DNA of 64,000 nt from positions 1 to 64,000 of the forward strand of contig SFGZ01000008.1 in assembly GCA_004557505.1 (NCBI GenBank), in the 5' to 3' direction. This DNA is from Coriobacteriaceae bacterium. GTDB taxonomy: Bacteria; Actinomycetota; Coriobacteriia; Coriobacteriales; Atopobiaceae. Each line of letters starts with the position of its first letter. Position 1 is the stretch's first letter. This document shows, one piece after another, positions 1-8,524 of the stretch. The translations under genes and the position numbers were made by a program. The notes under the pieces were generated by a model. It worked only from the letters and a program-made list of their open reading frames with translations. It made no database searches and was not told the origin of the DNA.

Positions 1-26
1 GGCGGAGCCTCCGGGATGCCGCGGGA

Positions 27-107
27 TTCAGACGTTTAGGTGGCCTTAACCGTCCGGATAATTCCTAACCGTCCAAATTATTCCTAAACGTCTGGAAACC
101 GCGGCGG
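27..107. repeat. Palindromic intergenic repeat, copy 1
   Basis: An AT-richer block in a GC-rich spacer, downstream of the glycosyltransferase stop. CAGACGTTTAGG at 29-40 is the exact reverse complement of CCTAAACGTCTG at 83-94, so the block can fold into a long hairpin. The 26 bases at 33-58 recur exactly at 62723-62748 near the other end of the window, also between genes. The 3' edge (83-107) carries the shared tail CCTAAACGTCTGRAAAC followed by a GCGGCGG-like run. This looks like a REP/MITE-like dispersed element; the function is not known from sequence. Confidence 0.6.
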
Positions 108-174
108 ACGCCCGCGGCGCGCTGGCCGCAGGCGGTAACCGCAGAGCAGGCACGCGCAGCCCGCGTGCGCGCCC

Positions 175-1479
175 CTAGCTGCTCGCGTCCTGCCCCAGCA
201 CGTCCTCGACGTTCACGGCGATGTCGTGCTTGGTGGGAATCCACTCGACCTTCTTGAAGAGGGCAACCACGGTCATGGGGATGTAGGTCATCATGAAGAG
301 CGGGAACGTGAAGAGGTTCGTGAAGATGATCCAGCGCCTGCTCTTGCGGCAGTGGATGTGCTTGCGCTCCGAGATGGTCGTGAGGACGGCGAGCAAGAAG
401 AACACGATGTACATCGAGGCGAAGGTCATGATCAGCGACCCCATGCACATGGAGAGCTCGGCCTCAGTGGCAATGAAGCCGTGGCTCAGGCCCCCCACGA
501 TGAGGTAGGTCGCGTTCACGAAGGCCGAGAGCAGCGTGAGGATCATGCCCGGCGCGATGGTCATGAGCATGTCATACGAGGCGAAGCGCCCGTGGCGGAT
601 CCCGTGGAAAAGGTCGTTGCAGTACGAGAAGAACACCTGGTAGAAGCCCTTGGTCCAACGCAGGCGCTGCACCCAGCTGGCCTTGAAGGTGACGGGCTGC
701 TCGTCGAAGAACACGGCGGGCGCGTAGCCTATCTGGATGTTGTTCGCGCAGCAGAAGGTGGAGAACTGGATGTCCTCCGTCAGGGTGTGGAAGTCCCACC
801 CGTGCATGCCCCTGATGATCTTGCCCGAGACGAGCCAGCCCGAGCCAGAGATGGCGCAGCTCGTGCCCACCATCATGCGGGCGTTGTTCAGGAACTTCCC
901 CTCTCGCATGAACCACAGCGCGTTGGCAGCGGAGATCCAGCTGGAGTCGAAGTTCTTGGAGTTGCGGTAGCTCGTACACACGAGGTAGCCGGCGTCGAAA
1001 GCATCGTTCATGATGCGGGTGTAGTCGGGCGAGACGAGGTTGTCCGCGTCGAAGACGAAGAACCCGTCATACTTGTCGCCGTACTCGTTGAGGATGCGGT
1101 CGAAGCCGTAGTCCATGGCCCAACTCTTGCCGCGGCGGGCGAGGTCGTTCCTGTCCCAGACGATGGCCCCGGCGCGCTCGGCCTCCTCGTGGGTGTTGTC
1201 GGTGCAGGCGTCGCACACCACGAAGACGTCCATGAGCTCGCGCGGGTAGTCCTGGGCGAGAATGGACCGCACGAGGTTGCCGATGACCGGCTCCTCGTTG
1301 TGCGCCGAGATGAAGAATGCGTAGCGGTGCAGCTTCTTGGCGGCGGGCAGCTTGACCGTGCCGCGGGCGGCGACGCGGATGAGATAGACAAGCTGGTAGA
1401 AGTACGCCAGCGTGAAGAAGAGCCACACCACCATGTTGAAAATCACGATGGGCGTGAGCCCGATCCTGTTGAACTCCAT
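175..1479 (-). CDS. Membrane glycosyltransferase, family 2
   Basis: A 434-aa protein of the processive GT2 type (cellulose synthase/HasA/IcaA-like), probably transferring a sugar from a nucleotide-sugar donor on the inner face of the membrane. Visible features: one N-terminal membrane segment (about residues 11-35), the nucleotide-binding start SAHNEE (59-63), FDADN (143-147, the DxD-type metal site), TED (234-236, putative catalytic base) and QRLRW (271-275, the QxxRW motif of processive enzymes). Three further hydrophobic segments follow after about residue 304. The start ATG is preceded by only a weak GAGAGAG Shine-Dalgarno. No polysaccharide operon surrounds it, so the substrate (envelope glycan, glycolipid or exopolysaccharide) cannot be named. 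Confidence 0.85.
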   Translation of the reverse strand: MEFNRIGLTPIVIFNMVVWLFFTLAYFYQLVYLIRVAARGTVKLPAAKKLHRYAFFISAHNEEPVIGNLVRSILAQDYPRELMDVFVVCDACTDNTHEEAERAGAIVWDRNDLARRGKSWAMDYGFDRILNEYGDKYDGFFVFDADNLVSPDYTRIMNDAFDAGYLVCTSYRNSKNFDSSWISAANALWFMREGKFLNNARMMVGTSCAISGSGWLVSGKIIRGMHGWDFHTLTEDIQFSTFCCANNIQIGYAPAVFFDEQPVTFKASWVQRLRWTKGFYQVFFSYCNDLFHGIRHGRFASYDMLMTIAPGMILTLLSAFVNATYLIVGGLSHGFIATEAELSMCMGSLIMTFASMYIVFFLLAVLTTISERKHIHCRKSRRWIIFTNLFTFPLFMMTYIPMTVVALFKKVEWIPTKHDIAVNVEDVLGQDASS

Positions 1480-1537
1480 GCCAAGCTCTCTCTCACGTGG
1501 CCGCGCGCGGGACAGGCATCGCGCGGGGCAGGCTACG

Positions 1538-2554
1538 TCATACGCCGAGCTGCGGGCAGATGCGCTTCCCGGCCTCGGTCCGTCCCATCGAGGTGTCTTT
1601 CAGCGATTCTAGTATAGAGCGCAGGTCCTCTGGCAGCTCGTCGGCCAGCTCAATGGTCTCCCCCGTCACCGGATGGTCAAAGCGAATGTGCCAGGAGTGG
1701 AGGAACTGCCTGGCAAGGCCCAGGTTCTGGCGCAGGTCGCCGCGGCCGTAGAGGGGGTCACCCACCACGCAGTGGCCAATGTGGCGCATGTGGACGCGGA
1801 TCTGGTGCGTGCGGCCGGTGTAGAGGTGGCACTCCAGGAGCGTGTAGCCGTCGTCCCGACGCCCGGCCTCAAAGCGCTCGAGCGTGGCGAAGGTGGTGAT
1901 GGCCTCGCGCGCGCCGGGGTCGTCGGTGACCATCATGCGAATGCGGTCCCTCGTCGATCGCGCGATGCCGCTCTCGACGGTGCCCCGGTCAGGGGCGACA
2001 TAGCCCTGCACCAGGGTCACGTAGCGCCGGTCGAGCACGCGCAGGCGGATGAGGTCCTGCAGCGCCTTCTGGGTCTCGTCGTCCTTGGCCGCGACCATGA
2101 GCCCCGACGTATCCATGTCAAGGCGGTGTACGATGCCAGGCCGGTCGTCGCCCTGGAGACGCCCCAGCCGGGCATAGCCGCAATGGGCGACAAGGGCGTT
2201 TGCCAGCGTGTCATCCACGTGTCCGGGACTGGGGTGGCACACGAGACCGGCCTGCTTCGAGAGGACCATGAGGTGCCGATCCTCGAAGCGTATGTCCAGC
2301 GGGATGTAGGGGTTGGGCGCGAGGACGCCGGTGGCGGGCTCTTCCTGGGGAAGCGTCACCCGCAGGCGGTCGCCCAGGCAGAGCCGCTCGCTCTTGGACG
2401 AGACGGACGTGGCGTTGAGGGTCACGCGCCCCTCCTCCACCAGGCGCGCGCACGCGCTCCTCGACGGCATGCCGTCCTGCGCCGAGAGGAAGGCGTCTAT
2501 GCGCATGCCATCCCCCTCCGGCCCCACGAGCAGGCCAACGAGACGATCAGGCAT
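1538..2554 (-). CDS. rluD: RluA/RluD-family pseudouridine synthase
   Basis: A 338-aa RNA pseudouridine synthase, most like RluD, which isomerises uridines in helix 69 of 23S rRNA. An N-terminal S4-like RNA-binding region (about 15-75) is followed by the catalytic domain with HRLDMDTSG around residue 143, the D of HRLD being the catalytic Asp, and the RTHQIRVH motif near the C terminus. The chosen ATG at 2554 has GGGGGA 8 nt upstream and overlaps the lspA stop by 8 nt, so the two genes are translationally coupled. A longer in-frame reading upstream has no SD and would run deep into lspA. The lspA-rluD pairing is common in Gram-positive bacteria. RluA-family substrate specificity is uncertain. 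Confidence 0.88.
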   Translation of the reverse strand: MPDRLVGLLVGPEGDGMRIDAFLSAQDGMPSRSACARLVEEGRVTLNATSVSSKSERLCLGDRLRVTLPQEEPATGVLAPNPYIPLDIRFEDRHLMVLSKQAGLVCHPSPGHVDDTLANALVAHCGYARLGRLQGDDRPGIVHRLDMDTSGLMVAAKDDETQKALQDLIRLRVLDRRYVTLVQGYVAPDRGTVESGIARSTRDRIRMMVTDDPGAREAITTFATLERFEAGRRDDGYTLLECHLYTGRTHQIRVHMRHIGHCVVGDPLYGRGDLRQNLGLARQFLHSWHIRFDHPVTGETIELADELPEDLRSILESLKDTSMGRTEAGKRICPQLGV

Positions 2555-3116
2555 CCCGGTGGTCCCCCGCGCTCTTGGACGGTGCCCCGCCGGAGGGGGC
2601 GGAGGCCTCCGCCGCTCGTGCGGGGGCATCGACCATCACGAGGTAGAGGATCACGGAGACCGCGATCCCCACGGTGATGAAGACGTCCGCCACGTTGAAG
2701 ACGGGGAAGTCGACGAAGGCCGCGGCAAAGAAGTCGGTGACGCAGCCGAAGATCATGCGGTCGATCATGTTGCCCACACCCCCGCCGCAGACGCAGGCGA
2801 CAGAAACCACGAGCGGCATGGGCAGCGCGTCGCGCGACCACACGAGCCAGATGCCAAACGACAGCACGACCACCGCAAAGACGACGAACACGGGGCCGGC
2901 GCCCTCCCCTATCGAGAACGCCGCGCCCGCGTTTTTCACGAGCGAGAGGTCCAGGACGCCCGGTATGAGCTCCCGGGGTTGCCCGGGGACGAGGGACGCG
3001 CGCGCGGCGGCCTTCGTGACCTGGTCGACGAGGACGGCAAGCACGCAGACGACCCAGAACACGACGAGCCTCGCGCCACGCCATGACCGTGCCCTATGCA
3101 TTGCGCCAACTGTCAC
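2547..3116 (-). CDS. lspA: Lipoprotein signal peptidase (signal peptidase II)
   Basis: A 189-aa integral membrane aspartic protease that cleaves prolipoproteins before the lipid-modified cysteine. Four hydrophobic segments are visible. The two catalytic aspartates lie in GNMIDR...VTDFF (D128) and FNVADVF (D144), matching the family's conserved boxes. The C terminus has an Ala/Pro-rich tail beyond the last membrane span. An alternative ATG lies 15 nt downstream of the one used. The stop overlaps the start of the pseudouridine synthase gene. Likely substrates in this window are LsrB and the Liv-type binding protein, both of which have clear lipoboxes. Confidence 0.93.
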   Translation of the reverse strand: MTVGAMHRARSWRGARLVVFWVVCVLAVLVDQVTKAAARASLVPGQPRELIPGVLDLSLVKNAGAAFSIGEGAGPVFVVFAVVVLSFGIWLVWSRDALPMPLVVSVACVCGGGVGNMIDRMIFGCVTDFFAAAFVDFPVFNVADVFITVGIAVSVILYLVMVDAPARAAEASAPSGGAPSKSAGDHRDA

Positions 3117-3162
3117 GAAAGCCCCCTACGCACGTCTCCCTACAAACTTCCATCGAGAAATG

Positions 3163-5988
3163 CTAGCCCTGCCGGGACGCCTGCCGGGACGCCTCCCCGA
3201 GCGCGTCGTGGCAGCGCCCGCACAGGCCGTCCTCGCCCAGCTCGCGCCAGTTCCAGCACCTGGGGCAACGCTCGCCCTCGGCGTGGGTGACGGTGGCGGA
3301 GAGCTCGTCTGCGGCCTCCACCGTGACCGATGAGCACACGAGCGGCTCCGCGAGGTCGATGCCCGTCGCGGCGAGCTCCGCGAGCGCGTCTGGCGGCATC
3401 GTGAGCGCCGCGCTGGCGGCCTGCGAGGTCTTCTCCGGGATGACGCCCTGGGAGGCCGCCTCCTCGTAGGCCTTCGTGAAGGCGCCCCTCGCCTCGGCGA
3501 GGGCCTTGTGGGCCTTGAGCAGGGGCCCGTACTCGGCGGCCGTCATGGGTGCCTCGTACCAGTCGAGCAGCGCCGCGCGCTCTTGGCCGTCGCGCATGGA
3601 GGCGGGCAGGTGCGGCATCGCCTCGTCGGTGGTGTAGACCAGGATGGGCTGGAGGTCGTGGACGAGCATCGAGAGGATGTGGGCCCAGGTGGTCTGGGCG
3701 GAGCGGCGCTCGGGCGAGTTGGTGGCGCCGCAGTAGACGCGGTCCTTGGTCGCGTTGAGGTAGCCGTTGGAGAGCTCCGTCACATAGTCGTAGAGCGTGC
3801 GGAAGACCGCGTTGAAGCGGTAGCCCTCGTAGGCGCGTGCCACGGCATCGTGAACCTCGCACATGTGCGCGAGCGTGATGCGGTCGTACGGCGTGAGCTT
3901 GTCCACGGGCATGCCCTGGGTGGCGGGGTCGAACTGGTCCTCGATCTCGCCGAGGAGGAACCGGAAGGTGTTGCGAATCTTGCGGTAGGCGTCGCCCACG
4001 TGGTTGAGGATGGCGTCGTCGCAGGGCACGTCGGTGGAGGTGTCAACCGAGGAGACCCACAGGCGCAAGACGTCGGCGCCACGGGTGTCGCACTCCTTGT
4101 TGGGGTCGATCACGTTGCCGAGCGACTTGGACATCTTGCGGCCCTGGCCGTCCAGCGTGAAGCCCTGGGAGACGATCGACTTGTAGGGTGCCGTGCCATA
4201 GGCGCCCACCGAGGTCATGAGGGCGCTCATGAACCAGCCACGGTGCTGGTCAGAGCCCTCGAGGTACATGTCGGCCGGGAACTTGAGATAGCCACGGTGC
4301 TTACACACGGCCGTGTGGGAGACCCCGGAGTCCCACCACACGTCGAGGATGTCGGTGTTGGCCTTGAGGCTGTGGCCGCCGCACTTGGGGCACACGCAGG
4401 CGTCGCCCAGGTAGCTCGCGGGGTCCTCGGTGAACCAGGCGTCGGAGCCCCTCTCGCGGAAGAGCCCGATGACCTTGTCCAGCGTGGCGTCGTTCATGAC
4501 CGTCTCGCCGCAGTCCTGGCAGGTGTAGGCCGGGATGGGCACGCCCCAGTTGCGCTGGCGGGAGATGCACCAGTCTGGGCGGCCCTCGACCATGGATGTG
4601 ATGCGGTTCCTGGAGTGCGCGGGATAGAACTTGACCTTCTCAAGCTCGCGCAGGGCGTCGGTGCGCAGGCCGGTCTTGTCCATCGAGACGAACCACTGGT
4701 TTGTGGCGCGGAAGATGACGGGCTGCTTGCAGCGCCAGCAGTGCGGGTAGCTGTGGGTGATGTCCTCGTGCAGGATGAGGGTGCCGCGCGAGGCCAGCCA
4801 CTCGATGATCTTGGGGTTGGCGTCGTTCACGTTCATGCCGGACCACGGGCCGCCCGTCCCCATGCCGTCGCCCTTGTAGAAGTTGCCGTCGTCGTCGACG
4901 GGCATGACCACGGGGATGCCAAAGCGCATGCCGGCGTTGTAGTCGTCCACGCCGTGGCCGGGGGCGGAGTGGACCACGCCCGTGCCGTCCTCGAGCGTGA
5001 CGTAGTCGGCGTAGATGAACTCCCCCTCGACCCCCTGGTCGCCAAAGATTGGCTGCCTGTACTTGTTGTGGCAGAGCTCCTCGCCCGTCATGCGCCAGAC
5101 CTCGCCGTCTGCGCGGCGCGCGAGCCCGCAGGACTCGTAGCCAAACTTGGCGCAGGCCTTCTCGACCAGGGCCTCGGCCATGATCTCGGCGCGGCCGTCT
5201 ACCACGACGGCCACGTAGCTGGCCTCGGGATGCAGGATCACCGCGTCATCGGCGGGAAGCGTCCAGGGCGTGGTGGTCCAGATGTCCACCCAGAGCCTGC
5301 CCTCGTAGGCCTCGAGGCCGGCGGGGACGGTGGTCATCTCGAAGCGCACGAAGATTGCGGGAGAGACCTCGTCGCCGTATTCGATCTCGGCCTCGGCGAG
5401 CGCCGTGTGGCAGTGGCTGCACCAGTGTACGGGCTTGCGGCCGCGGTAGATCGCGCCCTTGTCGAAGATCGCCTTGAAGATCTCGACGTCGGTGGCGTCG
5501 TAATCGTGTACGTAGGTGAGGTAGGGGTTGTCCCACTCGCCCAGCACGCCCAGGCGCTTGAAGCCCTGGCGCTGGGTGTCAACCTGCTCGACCGCCATCT
5601 TGCGGCAGAGCTCGCGGATCTTGACGGTGGGGAGCTGGTTGAACTTCTCGGTGCCCAGGGTCTCCTCGACCTTGTGCTCGATGGGCTGGCCGTGGCAGTC
5701 CCAGCCGGGCACGTACGGGGTCTGGTAGCCGCGCATGGCCCAGTAGCGGTTGATGATGTCCTTGCTGATCTTGTTCTGCGCGTGGCCCAGGTGGATGGGG
5801 CCGTTGGCGTACGGGGGACCGTCGTGCAGGACGAACTTCTCGTGCCCCTCGTTCTTCTTGAGGAGCTGCTCGTAGAGCCTGTCCTCGTCCCACTGGGCGA
5901 GGCGCTTGGGCTCGTTCTGGGCGAGCGACGCCCTCATGGGGAACCCCGTCTTGGGGAGGTTCATCGTCTTCTTATACCCGTTTGCCAC
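3163..5988 (-). CDS. ileS: Isoleucyl-tRNA synthetase
   Basis: A class I synthetase of about 941 aa that charges tRNA-Ile. Visible: the HIGH-type box HLGHAQ, the CP1 editing domain with TTTPWTLP, the KMSKS loop as KMSKSLGN, and a C-terminal zinc finger CPRCW...CGRC. I chose the GTG at 5988 because GGAGGG lies exactly 7 nt upstream; it gives VANGYKKTMNLPKTGF. The ATG at 6003 has no SD, and longer in-frame extensions would run through the T-box leader. The gene lies just downstream (about 45 nt) of lspA on the opposite side of transcription order, that is, it is transcribed before lspA and may read into it. Regulation is by the T-box described separately. Confidence 0.96.
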   Translation of the reverse strand: MANGYKKTMNLPKTGFPMRASLAQNEPKRLAQWDEDRLYEQLLKKNEGHEKFVLHDGPPYANGPIHLGHAQNKISKDIINRYWAMRGYQTPYVPGWDCHGQPIEHKVEETLGTEKFNQLPTVKIRELCRKMAVEQVDTQRQGFKRLGVLGEWDNPYLTYVHDYDATDVEIFKAIFDKGAIYRGRKPVHWCSHCHTALAEAEIEYGDEVSPAIFVRFEMTTVPAGLEAYEGRLWVDIWTTTPWTLPADDAVILHPEASYVAVVVDGRAEIMAEALVEKACAKFGYESCGLARRADGEVWRMTGEELCHNKYRQPIFGDQGVEGEFIYADYVTLEDGTGVVHSAPGHGVDDYNAGMRFGIPVVMPVDDDGNFYKGDGMGTGGPWSGMNVNDANPKIIEWLASRGTLILHEDITHSYPHCWRCKQPVIFRATNQWFVSMDKTGLRTDALRELEKVKFYPAHSRNRITSMVEGRPDWCISRQRNWGVPIPAYTCQDCGETVMNDATLDKVIGLFRERGSDAWFTEDPASYLGDACVCPKCGGHSLKANTDILDVWWDSGVSHTAVCKHRGYLKFPADMYLEGSDQHRGWFMSALMTSVGAYGTAPYKSIVSQGFTLDGQGRKMSKSLGNVIDPNKECDTRGADVLRLWVSSVDTSTDVPCDDAILNHVGDAYRKIRNTFRFLLGEIEDQFDPATQGMPVDKLTPYDRITLAHMCEVHDAVARAYEGYRFNAVFRTLYDYVTELSNGYLNATKDRVYCGATNSPERRSAQTTWAHILSMLVHDLQPILVYTTDEAMPHLPASMRDGQERAALLDWYEAPMTAAEYGPLLKAHKALAEARGAFTKAYEEAASQGVIPEKTSQAASAALTMPPDALAELAATGIDLAEPLVCSSVTVEAADELSATVTHAEGERCPRCWNWRELGEDGLCGRCHDALGEASRQASRQG

Positions 5989-5995
5989 CTGGACA

Positions 5996-6281
5996 CCCTC
6001 CATCTCGCGGGCACAAAAGAGCGCCCGTCCCTCGTGCTGGGACGAAGCGCCTGTTTCACACTTCGCTTGTGACCACCCAGCGAGCGGATACTCCGCCAAA
6101 CTCGGCTGGCCTGTGTCGGCGGCCACTCCGTCGGCGCCTACTTGCGAAGCGAGAGAGCTCCTTCGCTTTGGGGCCGCAGCTCCGGGGTGATCTTGCGACG
6201 GACGCCAAGGCGGGCTCCCACCATCCCCGCTCGCTTCCCATGGCGCTCACCGAGGCTACCTGTCCCCTTCACAGCCTTAGA
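5996..6281 (-). promoter_or_regulatory. T-box leader controlling ileS
   Basis: The 5' leader has the hallmarks of a tRNA-responsive T-box. Near the 5' end is a stem I-like region with an AGCGAGCGGGGATGGTGGGA segment (6215-6234), resembling the AGAGAGC...GGTGGAAG core. An ATC triplet (6189-6191) followed by a GGAGCTG element is a good candidate specifier for isoleucine. AAGTAGGCGCCGACGG lies in the linker. The T-box is TGGGTGGTCAC at 6069-6079, whose TGGT can pair with the ACCA end of uncharged tRNA-Ile. A hairpin plus T tract follows (6014-6050). Known T-boxes let uncharged tRNA stabilise an antiterminator; the ileS assignment is inference from specifier plus context. Confidence 0.8.
6014..6050 (-). 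terminator. Regulated terminator of the ileS T-box
   Basis: On the minus strand a stem of GCGC..CGTCCC pairs with GGGACG.GCGC around a short loop and runs into TCTTTT, ending about 25 nt before the ileS GTG. The 5' arm lies just after the T-box, as expected for mutually exclusive antiterminator and terminator folds. The T tract is short, so control could be partly translational. Confidence 0.65.
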
Positions 6282-6287
6282 AGCTGC

Positions 6288-6293
6288 ATGATA
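6288..6293 (-). promoter_or_regulatory. Putative -10 box of the ileS promoter
   Basis: TATCAT on the minus strand places a transcription start near 6281, right where the T-box leader begins. No good -35 box is visible at the usual spacing. A CTGGCGG/CCGCCAG hairpin at 6320-6338 lies upstream and may end transcription from the DUF4012 gene. Confidence 0.4.
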
Positions 6294-6426
6294 GCACGTT
6301 CGCCACAGCCTTACGAGCGCTGGCGGATTTCCCGCCAGAAGAGCATGACGCCGTGCGGTCGCGAATGCCGCGCGGCGTCGGAGGGGTGCCCGGGCCAAGG
6401 GGGCGGGCAGGACGCCCAGACCCTGC

Positions 6427-8322
6427 CTAGCCCGCGGCGCCCGTCGCCACGGAGTTGGCCATGAGACTCTCTTGGGCGAGCTGCGTGGTGCGGAGGGCGA
6501 GGGGCTGCGTGGCCTCGGCCGGAACCGTGACCTGGTAGGTGAAGGTCCCCGACTCGCCGGAGCGAAGGTGCGTGCGCACGCGGACGAACTGCAGACCGCT
6601 CAGCGTTGCCTGGTTCACGCCGTAGTCGGTGAAGATGAGACCGTCGCTTGCCGAGAAGTTCGAGATGGTCCCTCCCGCGGGCGCGATGAAGTACACGAAG
6701 TGGAGCATGTCGGAGTTGTCACGCTTGTCGGCGTTGCCGCCGTAGACGTAGATGGGGGCGCTTGCCGCCTCCTCCGGCGTGATGGTGTTGGCGAGCGTCG
6801 TGGTGACGTTGTAGGTGGTGGTGCCGTCGGCGTTCATGGTGCCGCCGTCGATCGCGGTGCCCGCCTGCGTATACCAGCTGAGCTTGCTGTAGGAGTCATC
6901 GTTCAGGTAGACGCCCAGGACCGGCTTGGCGGGGTCGGTCGAGAGGCCACCGGCAACGCCGAGCTCCTGCATGGCCCGCTCCTCGCCCTGGTCGCTCATC
7001 CACACGAGGAGGCGGCCGTCTGCGGCGGACTTCTGGTAGACGTCCTTGAGGTCCTGGATGTCGGCGTTGGCAAGGTTGCTCAGGACGGACTTGAACGCAA
7101 GCTCGGCGACGCTCGCGAAGTAGGCGTCCTGGGCGTCTCCGCTGTCACCGTACTTCCAGTAGACATCGCTCAGGAGCGCCCGGGCCGTGTTGGCGCCATC
7201 GAGGACCTCGCCGTCGGGCGCGGTGATGGGGCCCGTGAGCGCGACAAGGCGCTGGAGGAAGACGGGGTCGATGGCTATGACGCCGTCGACGTCCCCCCTG
7301 CCCGCCTGGGCCCAGTAGTCGCGCGCGAGCTCACCCACGCGGACAAAGTCGGGATCGCAGTTAACCTGGGCGGGATCGGTGTCCATGTTGGTCGCCATGG
7401 CATGGCGCTCCTCGTCGGTGATGTCCACCTTAAGGCCCGGCTCATGGAGAATCGTGGCGAAGTCGCCCATGGTCAGGGTGCCGTCGTCGATCGTGACGGT
7501 ACCCCAGGAGCCGGGGAGCCCTCCGGTGGAGCGCAGCTCGGCATTGTTCTGGGCGATGACAAGGTAGGTGCGGGTCTGCCCGTTCGCGCCGAGCATCTGG
7601 GGGAGCAGGTCGAGCATGGGCTTGGCCTTCGCGAGACCGTCGCGCACCTGGGCCGTCTGCGCCTTCACCTTGTCGATGGCGGAGGCGAGCTGCGGGATGT
7701 GAGCCGGCGGCAGCGAATCGATGGTGTCGAGCGTCGCGTCGACGGCGGGCGCCGCCTTGTCCACGGCGGCGGCTACGGCGGAGATGGTCTCCACGTCGAA
7801 GGACCCGTCGTGCATGATGTCCGAGAACCTCTTGCCCGAGACGCTCTGCGCAATGGGCACAAGGGCGTCGTTCACGAGGGCAGACGAGGCTGAGCCGAGC
7901 GTCTGGACCGTGCGCACGTCCTCCCCCACCACGGGAAGGTTCGCCGCGAACTTCCAGAGCGGCGAGGTGACCTCGACGTTCAGGGCGTCGGTCTCATCGA
8001 CGATGGCGGCGACCGAGGCGTTCAGGGCGTCCGCGTCGCCGTTCTTCACGGCGTCCTTCAGGGTCGAGAGCTTGGTGACAATCCCCTCCGCGTGCGCCTT
8101 GGCCGTCGTGGCCGAGCGATAGAGCTGGAAGGCGCAGGCACCGCACGCCGCGACGATGGCCACGATGACAAGACCTATGACCAGGCCCGTGCGCGAGCCG
8201 CGGCGCCCGCCGCTGCCCCCGCGCCGGCCTCGGCGGGCGGACTGGGGCTTGTAGTTGCTACGCGAGAGCCGCTCGTATTGGTTGTCGTTGGTGGCGAAGT
8301 GGGAAGCCAAGGGGAACCTCAT
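6427..8322 (-). CDS. DUF4012 domain-containing membrane-anchored protein
   Basis: A 631-aa protein: a basic Arg/Gly-rich cytoplasmic N terminus (about 1-45), one membrane segment (about 46-67, LVIGLVIVAIVAAC) and a large extracellular part. The middle carries the DUF4012 pattern, including AQNNAELRSTGGLPGSWG and a following FLQRLVALTGPI region. DUF4012 proteins are common in actinobacteria near envelope polysaccharide genes, but no reaction is known. The ATG used has no SD; a TTG four codons in (GAGG 6 nt upstream) is an equally possible start. It is flanked by the ftsH terminator upstream and the ileS promoter region downstream, so it is probably transcribed alone. Confidence 0.82.
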   Translation of the reverse strand: MRFPLASHFATNDNQYERLSRSNYKPQSARRGRRGGSGGRRGSRTGLVIGLVIVAIVAACGACAFQLYRSATTAKAHAEGIVTKLSTLKDAVKNGDADALNASVAAIVDETDALNVEVTSPLWKFAANLPVVGEDVRTVQTLGSASSALVNDALVPIAQSVSGKRFSDIMHDGSFDVETISAVAAAVDKAAPAVDATLDTIDSLPPAHIPQLASAIDKVKAQTAQVRDGLAKAKPMLDLLPQMLGANGQTRTYLVIAQNNAELRSTGGLPGSWGTVTIDDGTLTMGDFATILHEPGLKVDITDEERHAMATNMDTDPAQVNCDPDFVRVGELARDYWAQAGRGDVDGVIAIDPVFLQRLVALTGPITAPDGEVLDGANTARALLSDVYWKYGDSGDAQDAYFASVAELAFKSVLSNLANADIQDLKDVYQKSAADGRLLVWMSDQGEERAMQELGVAGGLSTDPAKPVLGVYLNDDSYSKLSWYTQAGTAIDGGTMNADGTTTYNVTTTLANTITPEEAASAPIYVYGGNADKRDNSDMLHFVYFIAPAGGTISNFSASDGLIFTDYGVNQATLSGLQFVRVRTHLRSGESGTFTYQVTVPAEATQPLALRTTQLAQESLMANSVATGAAG

Positions 8323-8347
8323 TCATGTCTGGCATATAGGCACAGAC

Positions 8348-8353
8348 ACTATA
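8348..8353 (-). promoter_or_regulatory. Putative -10 box for the DUF4012 gene
   Basis: TATAGT on the minus strand, about 25 nt upstream of the predicted ATG, so the mRNA would have a very short leader. No convincing -35 box. Confidence 0.3.
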
Positions 8354-8458
8354 GACGAACTGTCGCTTCCGGCCATAGCCCGCTCGGGCAAGCGACACGA
8401 CCCAAACACACGGGCGGCAGCGCCCCGATGCGCCGCGCGATGTGCCGTGGGCGCGCAG

Positions 8459-8496
8459 AAAAGGCCCGACCGCAGCGAGCCAACGCCGTGGTCGGG
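8459..8496 (-). terminator. Intrinsic terminator after ftsH
   Basis: On the minus strand CCCGACC (8490-8496) pairs with GGTCGGG (8465-8471), followed by CCTTTTC. It starts about 30 nt beyond the ftsH stop. Confidence 0.65.
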
Positions 8497-8524
8497 ACAG
8501 GCGGGCCACGCCTTCGCGTGACGC

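Noticed and set aside
3508..6072. 854-aa plus-strand ORF opposite ileS
   Set aside because: Antisense shadow from G/C-rich third positions; low-complexity His/Val/Glu-rich product, no SD, and ileS on the other strand is certain.
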